Origin: CAZIHO01 sp964538875
GTDB taxonomy: Bacteria; Pseudomonadota; Gammaproteobacteria; Chromatiales; Chromatiaceae
NCBI GenBank assembly: GCA_964538875.1
Contig: CAZIHO010000003.1
Span: forward strand, 15,139 to 79,138
Reading direction: 5' to 3'
Length of the DNA stretch: 64,000 nucleotides
Position numbers and translations under genes: made by a program. A model generated the notes under the pieces. It was given only the letters and a program-made list of their open reading frames with translations, was not told the origin of the DNA and ran no database searches. Shown here piece after piece: positions 53,711-63,229 of this stretch (position 1 is the first letter of the stretch; every line of letters starts with the position of its first letter).

Positions 53711-53822
53711 GCCAGGTATCGCGATCCAAAACCGTACGCCTGGCGACCGTGCTTAACCAACCATCACTGGGCTATTGGACCCCTGGGTGGGACCCTAGCG
53801 CTGGTGGTGCCCCGGGTTAGAT

Positions 53823-55247
53823 TCATAGGGTTTCCGATGCGAAATCCGCGAGCCGGGACCGCTCGCCGCGCCGCAGGGTGATATGGCCGCTATGCTCCCA
53901 GTTCTTAAATCGGTCCACCACGTAGGTCAAACCGGAGGTGGTTTCGGTGAGATAGGGGGTATCGATTTGGCCCAAGTTGCCCAGGCAAATCACCTTGGTA
54001 TCCGGTCCGGCCCGGGTAATCAGGGTTTTAAGCTGTTTCGGCGTCAAGTTCTGGGCTTCATCCAGAATCAAGTATTTGTTCTGGAAGGTTCGGCCGCGCA
54101 TGAAATTCAGGGAGTGGATGCGGATGCGATGCCGCACTAGATCCTGGGTTACGGCCCGGCCCCATTCGCCACCCTCGGTTTGGGTCAGCACCTCTAGGTT
54201 GTCCATGAGGGCGCCCATCCAGGGCGTCATTTTTTCTTCCTCGGTGCCAGGCAGGAAGCCAATGTCCTCGCCCACTGGGACCGTCACCCGGGTCATGATG
54301 ATTTCCCGGTACTGGTTGCGGTCCAGCACCAGGGTCAGGCCCGCCGCCAGTGCCAGCAGGGTCTTGCCGGTGCCGGCGGTGCCCAGCAGGGATACAAAAT
54401 CCAGGGCTGGGTCCATGAGCATGTTGAAGGCGAAATTTTGCTCCCGGTTGCGGGCCTTGATACCCCAAACGCTGTGCCGGGCGCCCCGGTAGTCGTCCAC
54501 CAGTTCCACCACCGCCTGATCCGGCGCCGGCTTGCCCCGTACCATGGCCTCGAAGCTACTGTCGTCCTCCAGATACAGGCACTGATTGGGGTACCAGGCG
54601 GCGACCTCGGGGCCAGTGATGCGGTAATAGGTGCGCCCGTCCTTCTTCCAGGATGTGACTTCCTTGACGTGCCGGGACCAAAAGTCCGCCGGCAAACCCA
54701 AGGCGCCGGTGTACAGCAGGTTTAAGTCGTCCAAGGCCTGGTCCGAGGAATAATCCTCGGCGCGGATACCGAGCACCGCCGCCTTGATGCGGAGGTTGAT
54801 GTCCTTGGAAACCAGGATCACCACCCGGTCCAGGTGTTCTTCCCGCAGGGCCAGGGCCACCGCCAGAATGTTGTTATCCGGCGTGTCGCCGGGAAGGCTC
54901 TCGGGTAGTAAATTGGCCAGATGGCGGGTTTGGAAAAACAGCCGGCCGCTGGCTGGCGTGGCTGGGTGATCGCCGTTTTCCAGCAGCGATGACAGGGGTA
55001 GTCCCTGGTTGATCTGCTCCCGGGGCGCGTTGGCCATCAGTTGATCCAGGAAGCGGCTGACCTGGCGCACGTTGCGAGCCACTTCGGACACGCCCTTCTT
55101 GCCCCGGTCCAGTTCTTCCAGCACCACCATGGGCAGGAAGATATCGTGTTCATGGAACCGGAACAGCGCGGTGGGATCGTGCATCAGCACATTGGTGTCC
55201 AGAACGAACAACCGGGATTTTCGCGCACCCTGGCTCGGGGACAACAT
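53823..55247 (-). CDS. PIN-domain PhoH family ATPase
   Basis: 474 aa from ATG 55247 with GGAGG upstream. N-terminal PIN nuclease domain (about 12-150, FVLDTNVLMHDP with acidic residues, LEELDRGKKG) and C-terminal PhoH ATPase (about 240-465, Walker A GTAGTGKTLLAL, Walker B KYLILDEAQNLTPKQ). Such PIN-PhoH fusions (YlaK/PhoH2 type) couple RNA cleavage to an ATP-driven helicase-like motor. The N-terminal half lacks a signal peptide. It precedes bcp by 53 bases in the minus direction of gene order, on the same strand. Confidence 0.92.
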   Translation of the reverse strand: MLSPSQGARKSRLFVLDTNVLMHDPTALFRFHEHDIFLPMVVLEELDRGKKGVSEVARNVRQVSRFLDQLMANAPREQINQGLPLSSLLENGDHPATPASGRLFFQTRHLANLLPESLPGDTPDNNILAVALALREEHLDRVVILVSKDINLRIKAAVLGIRAEDYSSDQALDDLNLLYTGALGLPADFWSRHVKEVTSWKKDGRTYYRITGPEVAAWYPNQCLYLEDDSSFEAMVRGKPAPDQAVVELVDDYRGARHSVWGIKARNREQNFAFNMLMDPALDFVSLLGTAGTGKTLLALAAGLTLVLDRNQYREIIMTRVTVPVGEDIGFLPGTEEEKMTPWMGALMDNLEVLTQTEGGEWGRAVTQDLVRHRIRIHSLNFMRGRTFQNKYLILDEAQNLTPKQLKTLITRAGPDTKVICLGNLGQIDTPYLTETTSGLTYVVDRFKNWEHSGHITLRRGERSRLADFASETL

Positions 55248-55300
55248 GGCAAACCTCCGTGGGCAAGAGTACCGCCGGTGGCGAACCGGCGCGACTGGAC

Positions 55301-55777
55301 TCAGCCTGGGCCGGCCAGTTCCGCGACCGCGCTCAGCACCTCATCCGCGTGTCCCTTGATCTGCACCTTGCGCCATTCCCGGCGCACCAGACCCTCGGCG
55401 TCGATCAGAAAGGTGCTGCGTTCGATACCGCGCACGTCCTTGCCGTACATCTTTTTCATCCGCATCACATCAAACGCCTGACACAGGGCTTCATCCGGAT
55501 CGCTCAATAAATCAAACGGCAGTTCCTGCTTGATCTTGAAATTTTCTTGGGCTTTGAGACTGTCCCGGGACGCTCCCAGCAGGCGCGCGCCCAACGCCGT
55601 GAAGCGGTCAGCGATGGCGGCGAAGTCGCGGGCTTCCTGGGTGCATCCGGGGGTGCTGGCCCGGGGATAGAAAAACAGCACCAGGGGAGCGCCCCGGCAC
55701 TCCGCCAGTCGCAGCGTCTGACCGCCGGTGGCTGCCAGGGTCAGATCGGGAATCGGGCTACCCAATGCCATGCTCAT
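55301..55777 (-). CDS. bcp: Thioredoxin-dependent peroxiredoxin Bcp/PrxQ
   Basis: 158 aa from ATG 55777 with GAGGGAG upstream. The peroxidatic Cys45 is present in FFYPRASTPGCTQEARDFA. Position 50, a resolving Cys in E. coli Bcp, is Arg here; other cysteines are at about 27 and in DEALCQAFDV, so it is 1-Cys or uses a distal resolving Cys. It reduces peroxides with thioredoxin. It lies 58 bases downstream of gcvR on the same strand, an arrangement also found in E. coli. Confidence 0.93.
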   Translation of the reverse strand: MSMALGSPIPDLTLAATGGQTLRLAECRGAPLVLFFYPRASTPGCTQEARDFAAIADRFTALGARLLGASRDSLKAQENFKIKQELPFDLLSDPDEALCQAFDVMRMKKMYGKDVRGIERSTFLIDAEGLVRREWRKVQIKGHADEVLSAVAELAGPG

Positions 55778-55835
55778 GGTTTTCTCCCTCGATGGCCGGA
55801 CCGGCGCCAAAGCTTGTCCCGGTTCGGGCTAGATT

Positions 55836-56393
55836 TCAGCCCTTGAGGGGCTCCATCACTGCGTCCAGGTTGAGGGCGTCGCAGTGATCCATGAACTCCT
55901 CCCGTAACGCCGCGATATGGAGTTCCGCCGGAATGCCCACCGTGATATGCACCGAGAACATGGGTGTGCCGGTGTGGGGCGCGGCGTAACTGCTGGTCAC
56001 CATGTCCTCGATATTGATGTCCCGCTCGGCCAGAAAGGCGGCCAGGCTGCTGACGATACCGGGATGATCCATGGACACTACTTCCACGGCGTAGGGCAGG
56101 GACTTGCGTTCGGTGGACCGTTCGCTGGTACGTTTGGCGAACACGGTCATGCCCAACTGTTTGGACAGTTCCGGCAGGGCGTTTTCCACCTTGGCGAGGG
56201 CGTTCCACTTGCCCTGCACCAGCAGCATGGCGGCGAATTCACCGCCCAGCACGCTCATGCGGCTGTCCTCGATGTTACAACCGTATTCGGCGATGACCTT
56301 GGTCAGGCTACTGACCAAGCCGGGCCGGTCCGATCCTAGGGCAGAAATCACAAGAAAGGTTTTCTGGGGCGACGTGGAGGGTGAGCTCGCCAT
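55836..56393 (-). CDS. gcvR: Glycine cleavage system transcriptional repressor (ACT domains)
   Basis: 185 aa with two ACT domains: about 12-85 (FLVISALGSDRPGLVSSLTKVIAEYGCNIEDSRMSVLGGEF) and about 98-175 (YAVEVVSMDHPGIVSSLAAFLAERDINIED). No DNA-binding domain: GcvR acts by binding GcvA with glycine in E. coli. It lies before bcp as in E. coli. No gcvA or gcvTHP gene is in this window, so the regulatory target is inferred from the family. Confidence 0.88.
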   Translation of the reverse strand: MASSPSTSPQKTFLVISALGSDRPGLVSSLTKVIAEYGCNIEDSRMSVLGGEFAAMLLVQGKWNALAKVENALPELSKQLGMTVFAKRTSERSTERKSLPYAVEVVSMDHPGIVSSLAAFLAERDINIEDMVTSSYAAPHTGTPMFSVHITVGIPAELHIAALREEFMDHCDALNLDAVMEPLKG

Positions 56394-56487
56394 GGGGCCT
56401 CACAAGAAACAAGGTAAAACGAAAAGTTTAGCATGACCCAAGGTATGGAGTCCGGGCTGGGGTTTTCCAGGGCTCCATGGGGGGTGA

Positions 56488-57540
56488 TTAAGGATAAGGA
56501 AATACTATTCTCACCTGGAATTCATCTTCCACCCGGCTCAGGGTCATGCTGGCCCTATCCTGGAACAGCGCCCTTAAGCGTTGGGCCACGTTGTCCAGGG
56601 CGACCCGGTTGCCTTCCCGCTGCTTGACGGCATCGTCCGGCGGCAGACTGTTGCGCACACTGATATTGACCCGCCCATTACGATGGCGGCCGGCGATGCG
56701 GATAACGCCAGACTTGGCTTGGGGTTCGATGCCGTGATACACGGCATTTTCCACCAGGGGCTGCAAGGTGAGCAGGGGCAGGGGCGCTTCCTGGGGCAGG
56801 GGCTCTAGGTCCCATTGCACCCGCAATCGTGTACCCAGGCGCAGTTGCTCGACCCGCAGATAACCGGCCACCAGTTCCAGTTCCTCGCCCAGGGTAGACT
56901 GGCCAGAGGCATTGCCCAGGGCGGCCCGGAACAGGTCCGCCAGGTCCTCCACCACCGCCTCGGCCCGGGCCGGGTCGCTGCGGGTCAGGCTGGCGATGGT
57001 GTTCATACTGTTGAACAGGAAGTGGGGCCGGATGCGGGCCTGGAGAGCGTGGTAGCGAGCCTCGGCGCGGGCCAGTTGTTGGGCGCGCCACTGCTGGCCG
57101 AGATAAAAATAGCGCAGCGCCAAGGCGCCCAGGATGCCGCTGATGCCCAGACTGCGCAGCACCAATTCGCCCCGTCTCACTTGGGTGCCGAACAGGGCGC
57201 CAGGCCAGGCCTCGCTGGCGATGACGGCCAGTTCGGCGGCGCCCCAGGTCGTCACCATGCACACCAGCCAGGCGGCCAGGCCCTCGCCCAGGGGGCCCAG
57301 TTGGCCCAGCCGTTCCCGCAGCAGGCACAGCAGGGCGACGCTGACCAGCAGGATCCATAGCACGAACAGGGACAGCAGGCTGAGGCGGTCCCACATCTGA
57401 TCTGCCGGCCAGCCCATGGCCAGCAGCAGGACGAAAGCCAGCAGTTGGCCGCCCAGCACGATGCCGAAAAACAGACCCGGCCCGCAGAAATTGGGCACGA
57501 AGCCGGAAACTGCCGGAACCTGGCGGGGCGCTGGGGACAT
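56488..57540 (-). CDS. AlgZ/FimS-like sensor histidine kinase (LytS family), altered G-box
   Basis: 350 aa. About four to five membrane segments at about 20-160, then a His_kinase domain of the LytS/AlgZ type: ARYHALQARIRPHFLFNSMNTIASL with the phospho-acceptor His (about 191) and an ATPase domain with N-box LQPLVENAVYHGI. The glycine-rich G-box before the final helix reads NRVALDNVAQRL and lacks the usual G-x-G, so ATP binding may be reduced, as described for FimS/AlgZ of Pseudomonas. It is divergent from argH as in Pseudomonas, but no AlgR-type regulator gene follows; gcvR is next. Confidence 0.83.
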   Translation of the reverse strand: MSPAPRQVPAVSGFVPNFCGPGLFFGIVLGGQLLAFVLLLAMGWPADQMWDRLSLLSLFVLWILLVSVALLCLLRERLGQLGPLGEGLAAWLVCMVTTWGAAELAVIASEAWPGALFGTQVRRGELVLRSLGISGILGALALRYFYLGQQWRAQQLARAEARYHALQARIRPHFLFNSMNTIASLTRSDPARAEAVVEDLADLFRAALGNASGQSTLGEELELVAGYLRVEQLRLGTRLRVQWDLEPLPQEAPLPLLTLQPLVENAVYHGIEPQAKSGVIRIAGRHRNGRVNISVRNSLPPDDAVKQREGNRVALDNVAQRLRALFQDRASMTLSRVEDEFQVRIVFPYP

Positions 57541-57651
57541 GGGGCGTTGGGTGGTCTCTTGTTGAACCAGGAAGTCTAGGCCCCGCCGGGAGCGGGCGCG
57601 GCCAGGATATAATGGTCATCCTGTCGTTCAACTCGAAGCATAGCCAGTTCC

Positions 57652-59052
57652 ATGCAGAATTCCGATAGTGACTTCAAACCCTGGGCCGGCCGTTTCCAGG
57701 AACCCACCGACGCTTTTGTGGAAGCCTTCACCGCTTCTGTGACCTTCGACCGGCGTCTCTATGCCCACGACATCCAGGGCTCCATCGCCCACGCCCGTAT
57801 GCTGGCCAAGCAAGGTATTTTGACCCAGGAGGAGGGGGACGCCATTGTGGCGGGCCTGATCCGCATCCGGGAGCGCATCGACGCCGACGATTTCCAGTGG
57901 TCGATTCGCCTGGAAGACGTGCACATGAATGTAGAGACTGCCCTCATCGCCGATCTGGGGGAGGTGGGCAAGAAGCTGCATACCGGCCGCTCCCGCAACG
58001 ATCAGGTGGCCACTGACGTACGGCTGTACCTGCGGGCGGAACTGGGGGCCATTGGCGCGGAACTGCGGCGGTTACGGGTGGCGATCCTGGACCTGGCGGA
58101 ACAGGAAGCAGACACCATCCTGCCCGGCTTCACCCATCTCCAGACTGCCCAGCCGGTGACCTTCGGCCACCACCTCATGGCCTGGGAAGCCATGCTGGAG
58201 CGGGACCAGGACCGGCTGCGGGATTGCACCCGGCGCATGAACCGCATGCCCCTGGGCGCGGCGGCCCTGGCCGGCACCTCCTATCCCCTGGACCGGGACT
58301 ACGCGGCCAGTCTGTTGGGTTTCGACGCGCCAGTGGAAAACTCCCTGGACGCAGTATCGGACCGGGACTTCGCCATCGAATTTTGCGCCGCTGCCAGCAT
58401 CCTCATGATGCACCTGTCCCGGCAATCCGAGGAACTGGTGCTCTGGGCGTCCGCCCAGTTCGGCTTCATCGACCTGGCGGACCGCTTCTGCACCGGTTCG
58501 AGCATCATGCCCCAAAAGAAGAACCCGGACGTGCCGGAACTGGTGCGGGGCAAGAGCGGGCGGGTGTTTGGGCATTTGATGGCGCTGCTCACCCTGATGA
58601 AAAGCCAGCCGCTCGCCTATAACAAGGACAATCAGGAAGACAAGGAGCCCCTGTTCGATACGGTGGATACTCTGCGCGGCTGTCTCAAGGTGTTCGCCGA
58701 CATGTTGCCCGCCATACGGCCCAACCGGGACGCCATGCGGGCGGCGGCTCTCAAGGGCTACGCTACCGCCACTGACCTGGCGGATTACCTGGTGCGCAAG
58801 GGCCTGCCGTTTCGGGCTGCCCATGAGGTGGTGGGGCAGGCGGTGGCCCACGCCATCCGCCGGGGTCTGGATCTGGCGGAACTGCCGTTGGATGAACTCA
58901 GTGCCTTCTCGGACCTGGTGGGGCCAGATGTGTATCTGGTGCTAACCCTGGAAGGCTCGGTGGCGGCGCGGGACCTGCTGGGCGGCACCGCGCCGGCCCA
59001 AGTGCGGGCCGCCATCGTCCGGGCCCGGGCGCGCCTGGCGGCGGAAGCCTGA
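57652..59052 (+). CDS. argH: Argininosuccinate lyase
   Basis: 466 aa, the usual length. It cleaves argininosuccinate to arginine and fumarate, the last step of arginine synthesis. The fumarase/aspartase-family signature GSSIMPQKKNPD (about 282-293) with the catalytic Ser is intact, as are HTGRSRNDQVATD and GFTHLQTAQPVTFGHHLMAW. It starts 111 bases from the divergent AlgZ-like gene and precedes hemC with 129 bases between. Confidence 0.97.
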   Translation: MQNSDSDFKPWAGRFQEPTDAFVEAFTASVTFDRRLYAHDIQGSIAHARMLAKQGILTQEEGDAIVAGLIRIRERIDADDFQWSIRLEDVHMNVETALIADLGEVGKKLHTGRSRNDQVATDVRLYLRAELGAIGAELRRLRVAILDLAEQEADTILPGFTHLQTAQPVTFGHHLMAWEAMLERDQDRLRDCTRRMNRMPLGAAALAGTSYPLDRDYAASLLGFDAPVENSLDAVSDRDFAIEFCAAASILMMHLSRQSEELVLWASAQFGFIDLADRFCTGSSIMPQKKNPDVPELVRGKSGRVFGHLMALLTLMKSQPLAYNKDNQEDKEPLFDTVDTLRGCLKVFADMLPAIRPNRDAMRAAALKGYATATDLADYLVRKGLPFRAAHEVVGQAVAHAIRRGLDLAELPLDELSAFSDLVGPDVYLVLTLEGSVAARDLLGGTAPAQVRAAIVRARARLAAEA

Positions 59053-59181
59053 AACGCCGGCTCATTTGCGCTAGGGGTCGGGAGGCGAGGATACTAGGTC
59101 GAGCCACGGAGAAATCCCGTGCAAGACAATCAGCCCATGAGGGCCTTTCCCTGTTGCCATTGCTGACCTTGACCCAAGCCC

Positions 59182-60114
59182 ATGACTGACCAACCCCTAC
59201 GCATCGCCACCCGCAAATCTCCCCTGGCCCTGTGGCAGGCCGAGACGGTGGCCGCCGCCCTGGCCCGAGCCCATCCGGGGCTCCGGGTGGAACTGGTGGG
59301 CATGACCACCAAGGGCGACAAACTGTTGGACACGCCCCTGGCCCAGATCGGCGGCAAGGGCCTGTTCGTCAAGGAATTGGAACAGGGCATGCTGGAGGGA
59401 CGAGCCGACCTGGCGGTGCATTCCATGAAGGACGTGCCGGTGGAATTGCCAGAAGGGCTGCACCTGGCGGCGATCCTGGAACGGGAGGACCCCCGGGACG
59501 CACTAGTGTCCGGGGCTTACGCCAGCCTGGCGCAACTGCCCCTGGGCGCCCGGGTCGGCACCGCCAGCCTGCGCCGCCAGTGCCAACTGTGGGAGCGGCG
59601 TCCGGACCTGCGCATCGAAACCCTGCGAGGCAACGTCAACTCCCGCCTGGCCAAGTTGGACCAGGGCCTGTTTGATGCCCTGATCCTGGCTAGCGCCGGC
59701 CTCAAGCGGCTGGGCTTTGGGGAGCGCATCCGCGCCGCCCTGGAGCCGGACGAGAGTCTGCCCGCCATTGGCCAGGGCGCCATCGGCATCGAATGCCGCA
59801 CCCAGGATCCCCGGGTCAATGAGTTGATCGCGCCCCTGCACCACGGCGCCACCGCCTGTTGCGTACTGGCGGAACGGGCCCTCAATCAGCGCTTGCAGGG
59901 TGGTTGCCAGGTGCCCATCGCCGGGTTTGCGGAACTGGACGGCGAGCAACTGCGGCTCCGCGCCCTGGTCGGCGAGCCGGATGGCAGCCGGGTGATCCGG
60001 GTGGAAGGGCGGGCCCAGGTCGCGGACGGCCTGGCCCTGGGCCGGCGCCTGGCGGACCAGTTGCTGGCGGACGGCGCGGACGCCATCCTCGGCCGGTTGT
60101 ACCAACAGCCATGA
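59182..60114 (+). CDS. hemC: Porphobilinogen deaminase (hydroxymethylbilane synthase)
   Basis: 310 aa. It joins four porphobilinogens to hydroxymethylbilane. The dipyrromethane cofactor attaches to Cys242 in LQGGCQVPIAGFAE. Substrate-binding stretches are present: RIATRKSPLALWQAETV, VHSMKDVPVELPEGL and GTASLRRQCQL. It starts the tight hemC-hemD-hemX-hemY cluster; its stop overlaps hemD as ATGA. Confidence 0.97.
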   Translation: MTDQPLRIATRKSPLALWQAETVAAALARAHPGLRVELVGMTTKGDKLLDTPLAQIGGKGLFVKELEQGMLEGRADLAVHSMKDVPVELPEGLHLAAILEREDPRDALVSGAYASLAQLPLGARVGTASLRRQCQLWERRPDLRIETLRGNVNSRLAKLDQGLFDALILASAGLKRLGFGERIRAALEPDESLPAIGQGAIGIECRTQDPRVNELIAPLHHGATACCVLAERALNQRLQGGCQVPIAGFAELDGEQLRLRALVGEPDGSRVIRVEGRAQVADGLALGRRLADQLLADGADAILGRLYQQP

Positions 60115-60869
60115 ACGGGGCCGACCTGGCTAGCCTTGGGGTACTGGTGACCCGTCCGGCCCGCCAGGCGGAGCCTCTGTGCGCCCTGATCGAGGCCCAG
60201 GGCGGCCGTCCGGTACGCTTCCCGGCCCTGGACATCCAACCGTCCCAGGATCCATCTGCGGCCCGGCGGCTGCTCGCCCAATCCTGGGATCTGCTGATTT
60301 TCGTCAGCGCCAACGCGGTCAGCGAGGCCCTGGCCCTGGCCGGCGGGTTGCCGGACGGCATCCGTCTGGCAGTGGGCGCCGGCACCGCCCAGGCCCTGGC
60401 CGCTGCTGGCTGGCCGGCGGTCCGGGTTCCGGAACGGGCCGATAGCGAGGGCCTGCTGGCTCTGCCGGAATTGGCCGAGGTGGCCGGCCGGCGGATCTTG
60501 ATCCTGCGGGGCGAGGGCGGCCGCGCGCTGCTCGGCGATAGCCTGGGTCAGCGGGGCGCCGAGGTGGCCTACGCGGAGGTGTACCGGCGTTTGGTGCCCC
60601 AGGCGGACCCGGCTCCCCTGCTGCGGGACTGGCGCCGGGACATCCAGGCGATCATCGCCACCAGCGGCGAATTGTTGACCGGACTGGACCAGTTGCTGGG
60701 CGCCGAGGGCCGCGCCTTGGCCCGCTCCACGCCCCTAGTGGTGGCCGCCCCCCGCATCCAGGACATCGCCCAGCGCCTGGGCTACGCTAGGGTCCGGTGC
60801 GCGGCTGGGGCAGGCGACGCGGCCCTGGTCGCCGCCCTGGCTGCTTTGGTTTGGGAGGCAACCCCATGA
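60111..60869 (+). CDS. hemD: Uroporphyrinogen-III synthase
   Basis: 252 aa from ATG 60111, overlapping hemC by four bases; the frame upstream of it is a hemC shadow. The two-domain HemD fold is poorly conserved, but GVLVTRPARQAEPL at the start, LLIFVSANAVSEAL, GRRILILRGEGGRALL and the AIIATSGE stretch are typical. It closes hydroxymethylbilane to uroporphyrinogen III, the branch point of heme and siroheme. The stop overlaps hemX as ATGA. Confidence 0.93.
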   Translation: MNGADLASLGVLVTRPARQAEPLCALIEAQGGRPVRFPALDIQPSQDPSAARRLLAQSWDLLIFVSANAVSEALALAGGLPDGIRLAVGAGTAQALAAAGWPAVRVPERADSEGLLALPELAEVAGRRILILRGEGGRALLGDSLGQRGAEVAYAEVYRRLVPQADPAPLLRDWRRDIQAIIATSGELLTGLDQLLGAEGRALARSTPLVVAAPRIQDIAQRLGYARVRCAAGAGDAALVAALAALVWEATP

Positions 60870-61960
60870 TCGACATCACCCCGGCCGCTCCCCGCGCCGC
60901 AAACGTCCCGGCCGCCGCCCCCCGCCAGCCCCGGCGCCGCTCCCGTTGGCTGCTGTTGATCCTGCTGCCGGCGTTGCTGGGGGTACTGGTGTTTGGGCGC
61001 CTCTATTGGCTGGGTTTCCAGGCGCGCATCCTCCAATTGCAGGCCCTGGTGGAGCAGGCCCGCGCCCAGGAAGACCAGTTGCGGCGCCAGTTGGAACAGG
61101 AGCAGCAGGCGTTCGCGGAGCAGCGGGAACGCATCCAAGGCCTGGAAGCCGCCATCCAAGAGCGGGTGGCGGCCCTGGGCAGCCAGCGGGAGCAGTTGGT
61201 GGACGCTGGCGCCCGGCTGCGACAACAGGAGGAGCAGGTGCAACGGGCGCTGGCCAACTTGCGGGAGCAAACGGGCCGGGATGCTCAATCTTGGCGGGCC
61301 GCCGAAGCCCTTTATCTGGTGGAACTGGCGGCGCGCCGCCTGACTCTGGAACAGGACCCGGACACCGCCCGCCAGGCGTTGCGGGCGGCGGATGGCCGGC
61401 TCCAGGAAACCGCCGATCCCCGCTGGCAGCCGGCGCGGGAGCGGTTGGCGGCGGACCTGCGCGCCCTGGATGAAGCCAAGCCGTTGGAGGTGACCGCCCT
61501 GAGCGCCCGCCTAATCCAGCTAGCCCAGGAATCCGCGACCCTACCGTTGCGGATGCTGGCAGAGCCAAGCTCCGCCACTGATCCGGCCGAACCCGCAGCC
61601 GCCGGGTTGCCCTGGTGGGACAGCTTGCCGCTGCGCGGCCTGGTCCGCATCGAGCACCGTCCAGCGGGCGACGCCGATCCCCACCGGGAGGACCGCCAAC
61701 TCGCCCGCCAGGGTCTGCGCCTGCAGATAGAAGCGGCCCGTCACGCCCTGGCCCGGGGCGACCAGCCCCTGTTCCAAGCCAGTCTGGACAGCGCCCGGGA
61801 CTGGCTGGACGGCGGCTTCGACGGCGCCCATCCGGCAGTCCAGCGATTGCGCGCCGCCCTCGCTGAATTGAAGGAGACCCGCCTCCGGCCCCAGTGGCCG
61901 GACCTGGCCGCCACCCGAGACTTGCTGCGCGACCTGTTACCGGGGGAGGTCCAGAGGTGA
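60866..61960 (+). CDS. hemX: HemX family membrane protein
   Basis: 364 aa from ATG 60866 (GGGAGG upstream). One membrane segment (about 28-48), followed by a long coiled coil (about 50-140, rich in Gln, Glu, Leu and Arg) and a soluble C-terminal helical domain, probably periplasmic. HemX is often annotated as uroporphyrinogen-III C-methyltransferase but has no SAM-binding domain here; its role in heme synthesis is structural or regulatory at best. It is translationally coupled to hemD and hemY. Confidence 0.88.
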   Translation: MIDITPAAPRAANVPAAAPRQPRRRSRWLLLILLPALLGVLVFGRLYWLGFQARILQLQALVEQARAQEDQLRRQLEQEQQAFAEQRERIQGLEAAIQERVAALGSQREQLVDAGARLRQQEEQVQRALANLREQTGRDAQSWRAAEALYLVELAARRLTLEQDPDTARQALRAADGRLQETADPRWQPARERLAADLRALDEAKPLEVTALSARLIQLAQESATLPLRMLAEPSSATDPAEPAAAGLPWWDSLPLRGLVRIEHRPAGDADPHREDRQLARQGLRLQIEAARHALARGDQPLFQASLDSARDWLDGGFDGAHPAVQRLRAALAELKETRLRPQWPDLAATRDLLRDLLPGEVQR

Positions 61961-63216
61961 GATTCCTATTCGGTGCCCTGATCCTGATGCTGGTGAGCAT
62001 GGTCGCCACCCTGGCGGTACTCCGGGAACCGGGCTATCTGCTGCTCGAATACGGCCCCTGGAGCCTGGAAACCAACCTGGGGGTGGCGGGCCTGGCGCTG
62101 CTCTGCCTGTTCCTGGTGTTTTACCTGCTGTTGCGGGTGCTGGGCGCGGTCTGGCGGGCGCCCCGGCGGCTGCGGGACTGGGAGCAACGGCGGGAACGGC
62201 GCGCCGCCCGCCGGGCCCTGATCCGGGGTCTGCTGGATTTGGCGGAGGGCAACTGGTCCCAGGCCGAGCACCAATTGGTCCGCTGGGCGGATCGTTCGGA
62301 AATGCCCCTGCTCAACTACCTATCCGCCGCCCGCGCCGCCCAGCAGCAGGGCCGGGATGACCAGCGGGACCGCTACCTGCGCCTAGCCCACGCCAACATG
62401 CCGGCGGCGGAGGTGGCGGTGAGTCTGACCCAAGCAGAACTCCAGCTTTCCCATCACCAGCACGAACAGGCGTTGGCCACCCTCATGCACCTGCGCCGGA
62501 TGGCGCCCCGCCACACCTATGTGCTGCGGTTGCTGCGCACCCTGTACGAACAACTGGCGGACTGGCCGCGCCTTCTGGAACTGCTGCCAGAACTGCGCCG
62601 CCAACGCCTGTTCGGGGAGCGGGAACTGGCGGATCTGGAACGGCGCATCCATCAAGGGCTGCTGCAACAGGCGGCGGACCGGGGCGACCGGGCCGCCCTG
62701 GACGCCTATTGGCATGGTTTGTCCCGCACCTTGCAGCGGGACCCGGAATTGCTCAACAGTTACCTGGGCTGGCTGGTCCGGCTCGGTGGCGAGGTAGAGG
62801 CGGAAAAGCTATTGCGGACCGCCTTGCCCGGTTGTTGGACACCGGCCCTGGTGGAGCGCTACGGCCGCCTAGCAGGCGCCGACCCCAAGGTCCAGTTGAC
62901 GGTGGCCGAATCCTGGCTCAGGGAGCATGCCGGAGACCCGACTCTGCTGCTCACCCTGGGCCGCCTCTGCCTGCGCAACCGCCTGTGGGGCAAGGCGCGG
63001 GGCTGCTTCGAGGCCAGCCTGGGGGCAGGCGGCCCCCTGCGGGGCGAGGCCTATCAAGAACTGGGCACTTTGCTATTGCGCATGGGCGACCGGGAGCGGG
63101 CCCTGGCTTGTTACCGGGAAGGCCTGGAACTAGCCGTCGGTGCCAGCGACCCCAAGGACCGCCCAACGGCCCAGATCATCAAACTGGCGATTCCCCGGGA
63201 CGCCCGCAACCGCTGA
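61957..63216 (+). CDS. hemY: HemY protein (TPR-repeat membrane protein)
   Basis: 419 aa from GTG 61957, overlapping the hemX stop by four bases as GTGA. Two N-terminal membrane segments (about 3-20 and 40-63), then TPR-type helical repeats to the C-terminus (LLDLAEGNWSQAEHQLVRWAD, then repeats near 150-390). Gammaproteobacterial HemY is not the protoporphyrinogen oxidase of the same name in Gram-positives; it is a scaffold of unclear function that is always found after hemX. Confidence 0.9.
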   Translation: MRFLFGALILMLVSMVATLAVLREPGYLLLEYGPWSLETNLGVAGLALLCLFLVFYLLLRVLGAVWRAPRRLRDWEQRRERRAARRALIRGLLDLAEGNWSQAEHQLVRWADRSEMPLLNYLSAARAAQQQGRDDQRDRYLRLAHANMPAAEVAVSLTQAELQLSHHQHEQALATLMHLRRMAPRHTYVLRLLRTLYEQLADWPRLLELLPELRRQRLFGERELADLERRIHQGLLQQAADRGDRAALDAYWHGLSRTLQRDPELLNSYLGWLVRLGGEVEAEKLLRTALPGCWTPALVERYGRLAGADPKVQLTVAESWLREHAGDPTLLLTLGRLCLRNRLWGKARGCFEASLGAGGPLRGEAYQELGTLLLRMGDRERALACYREGLELAVGASDPKDRPTAQIIKLAIPRDARNR

Positions 63217-63229
63217 GTCAAACACCGCC

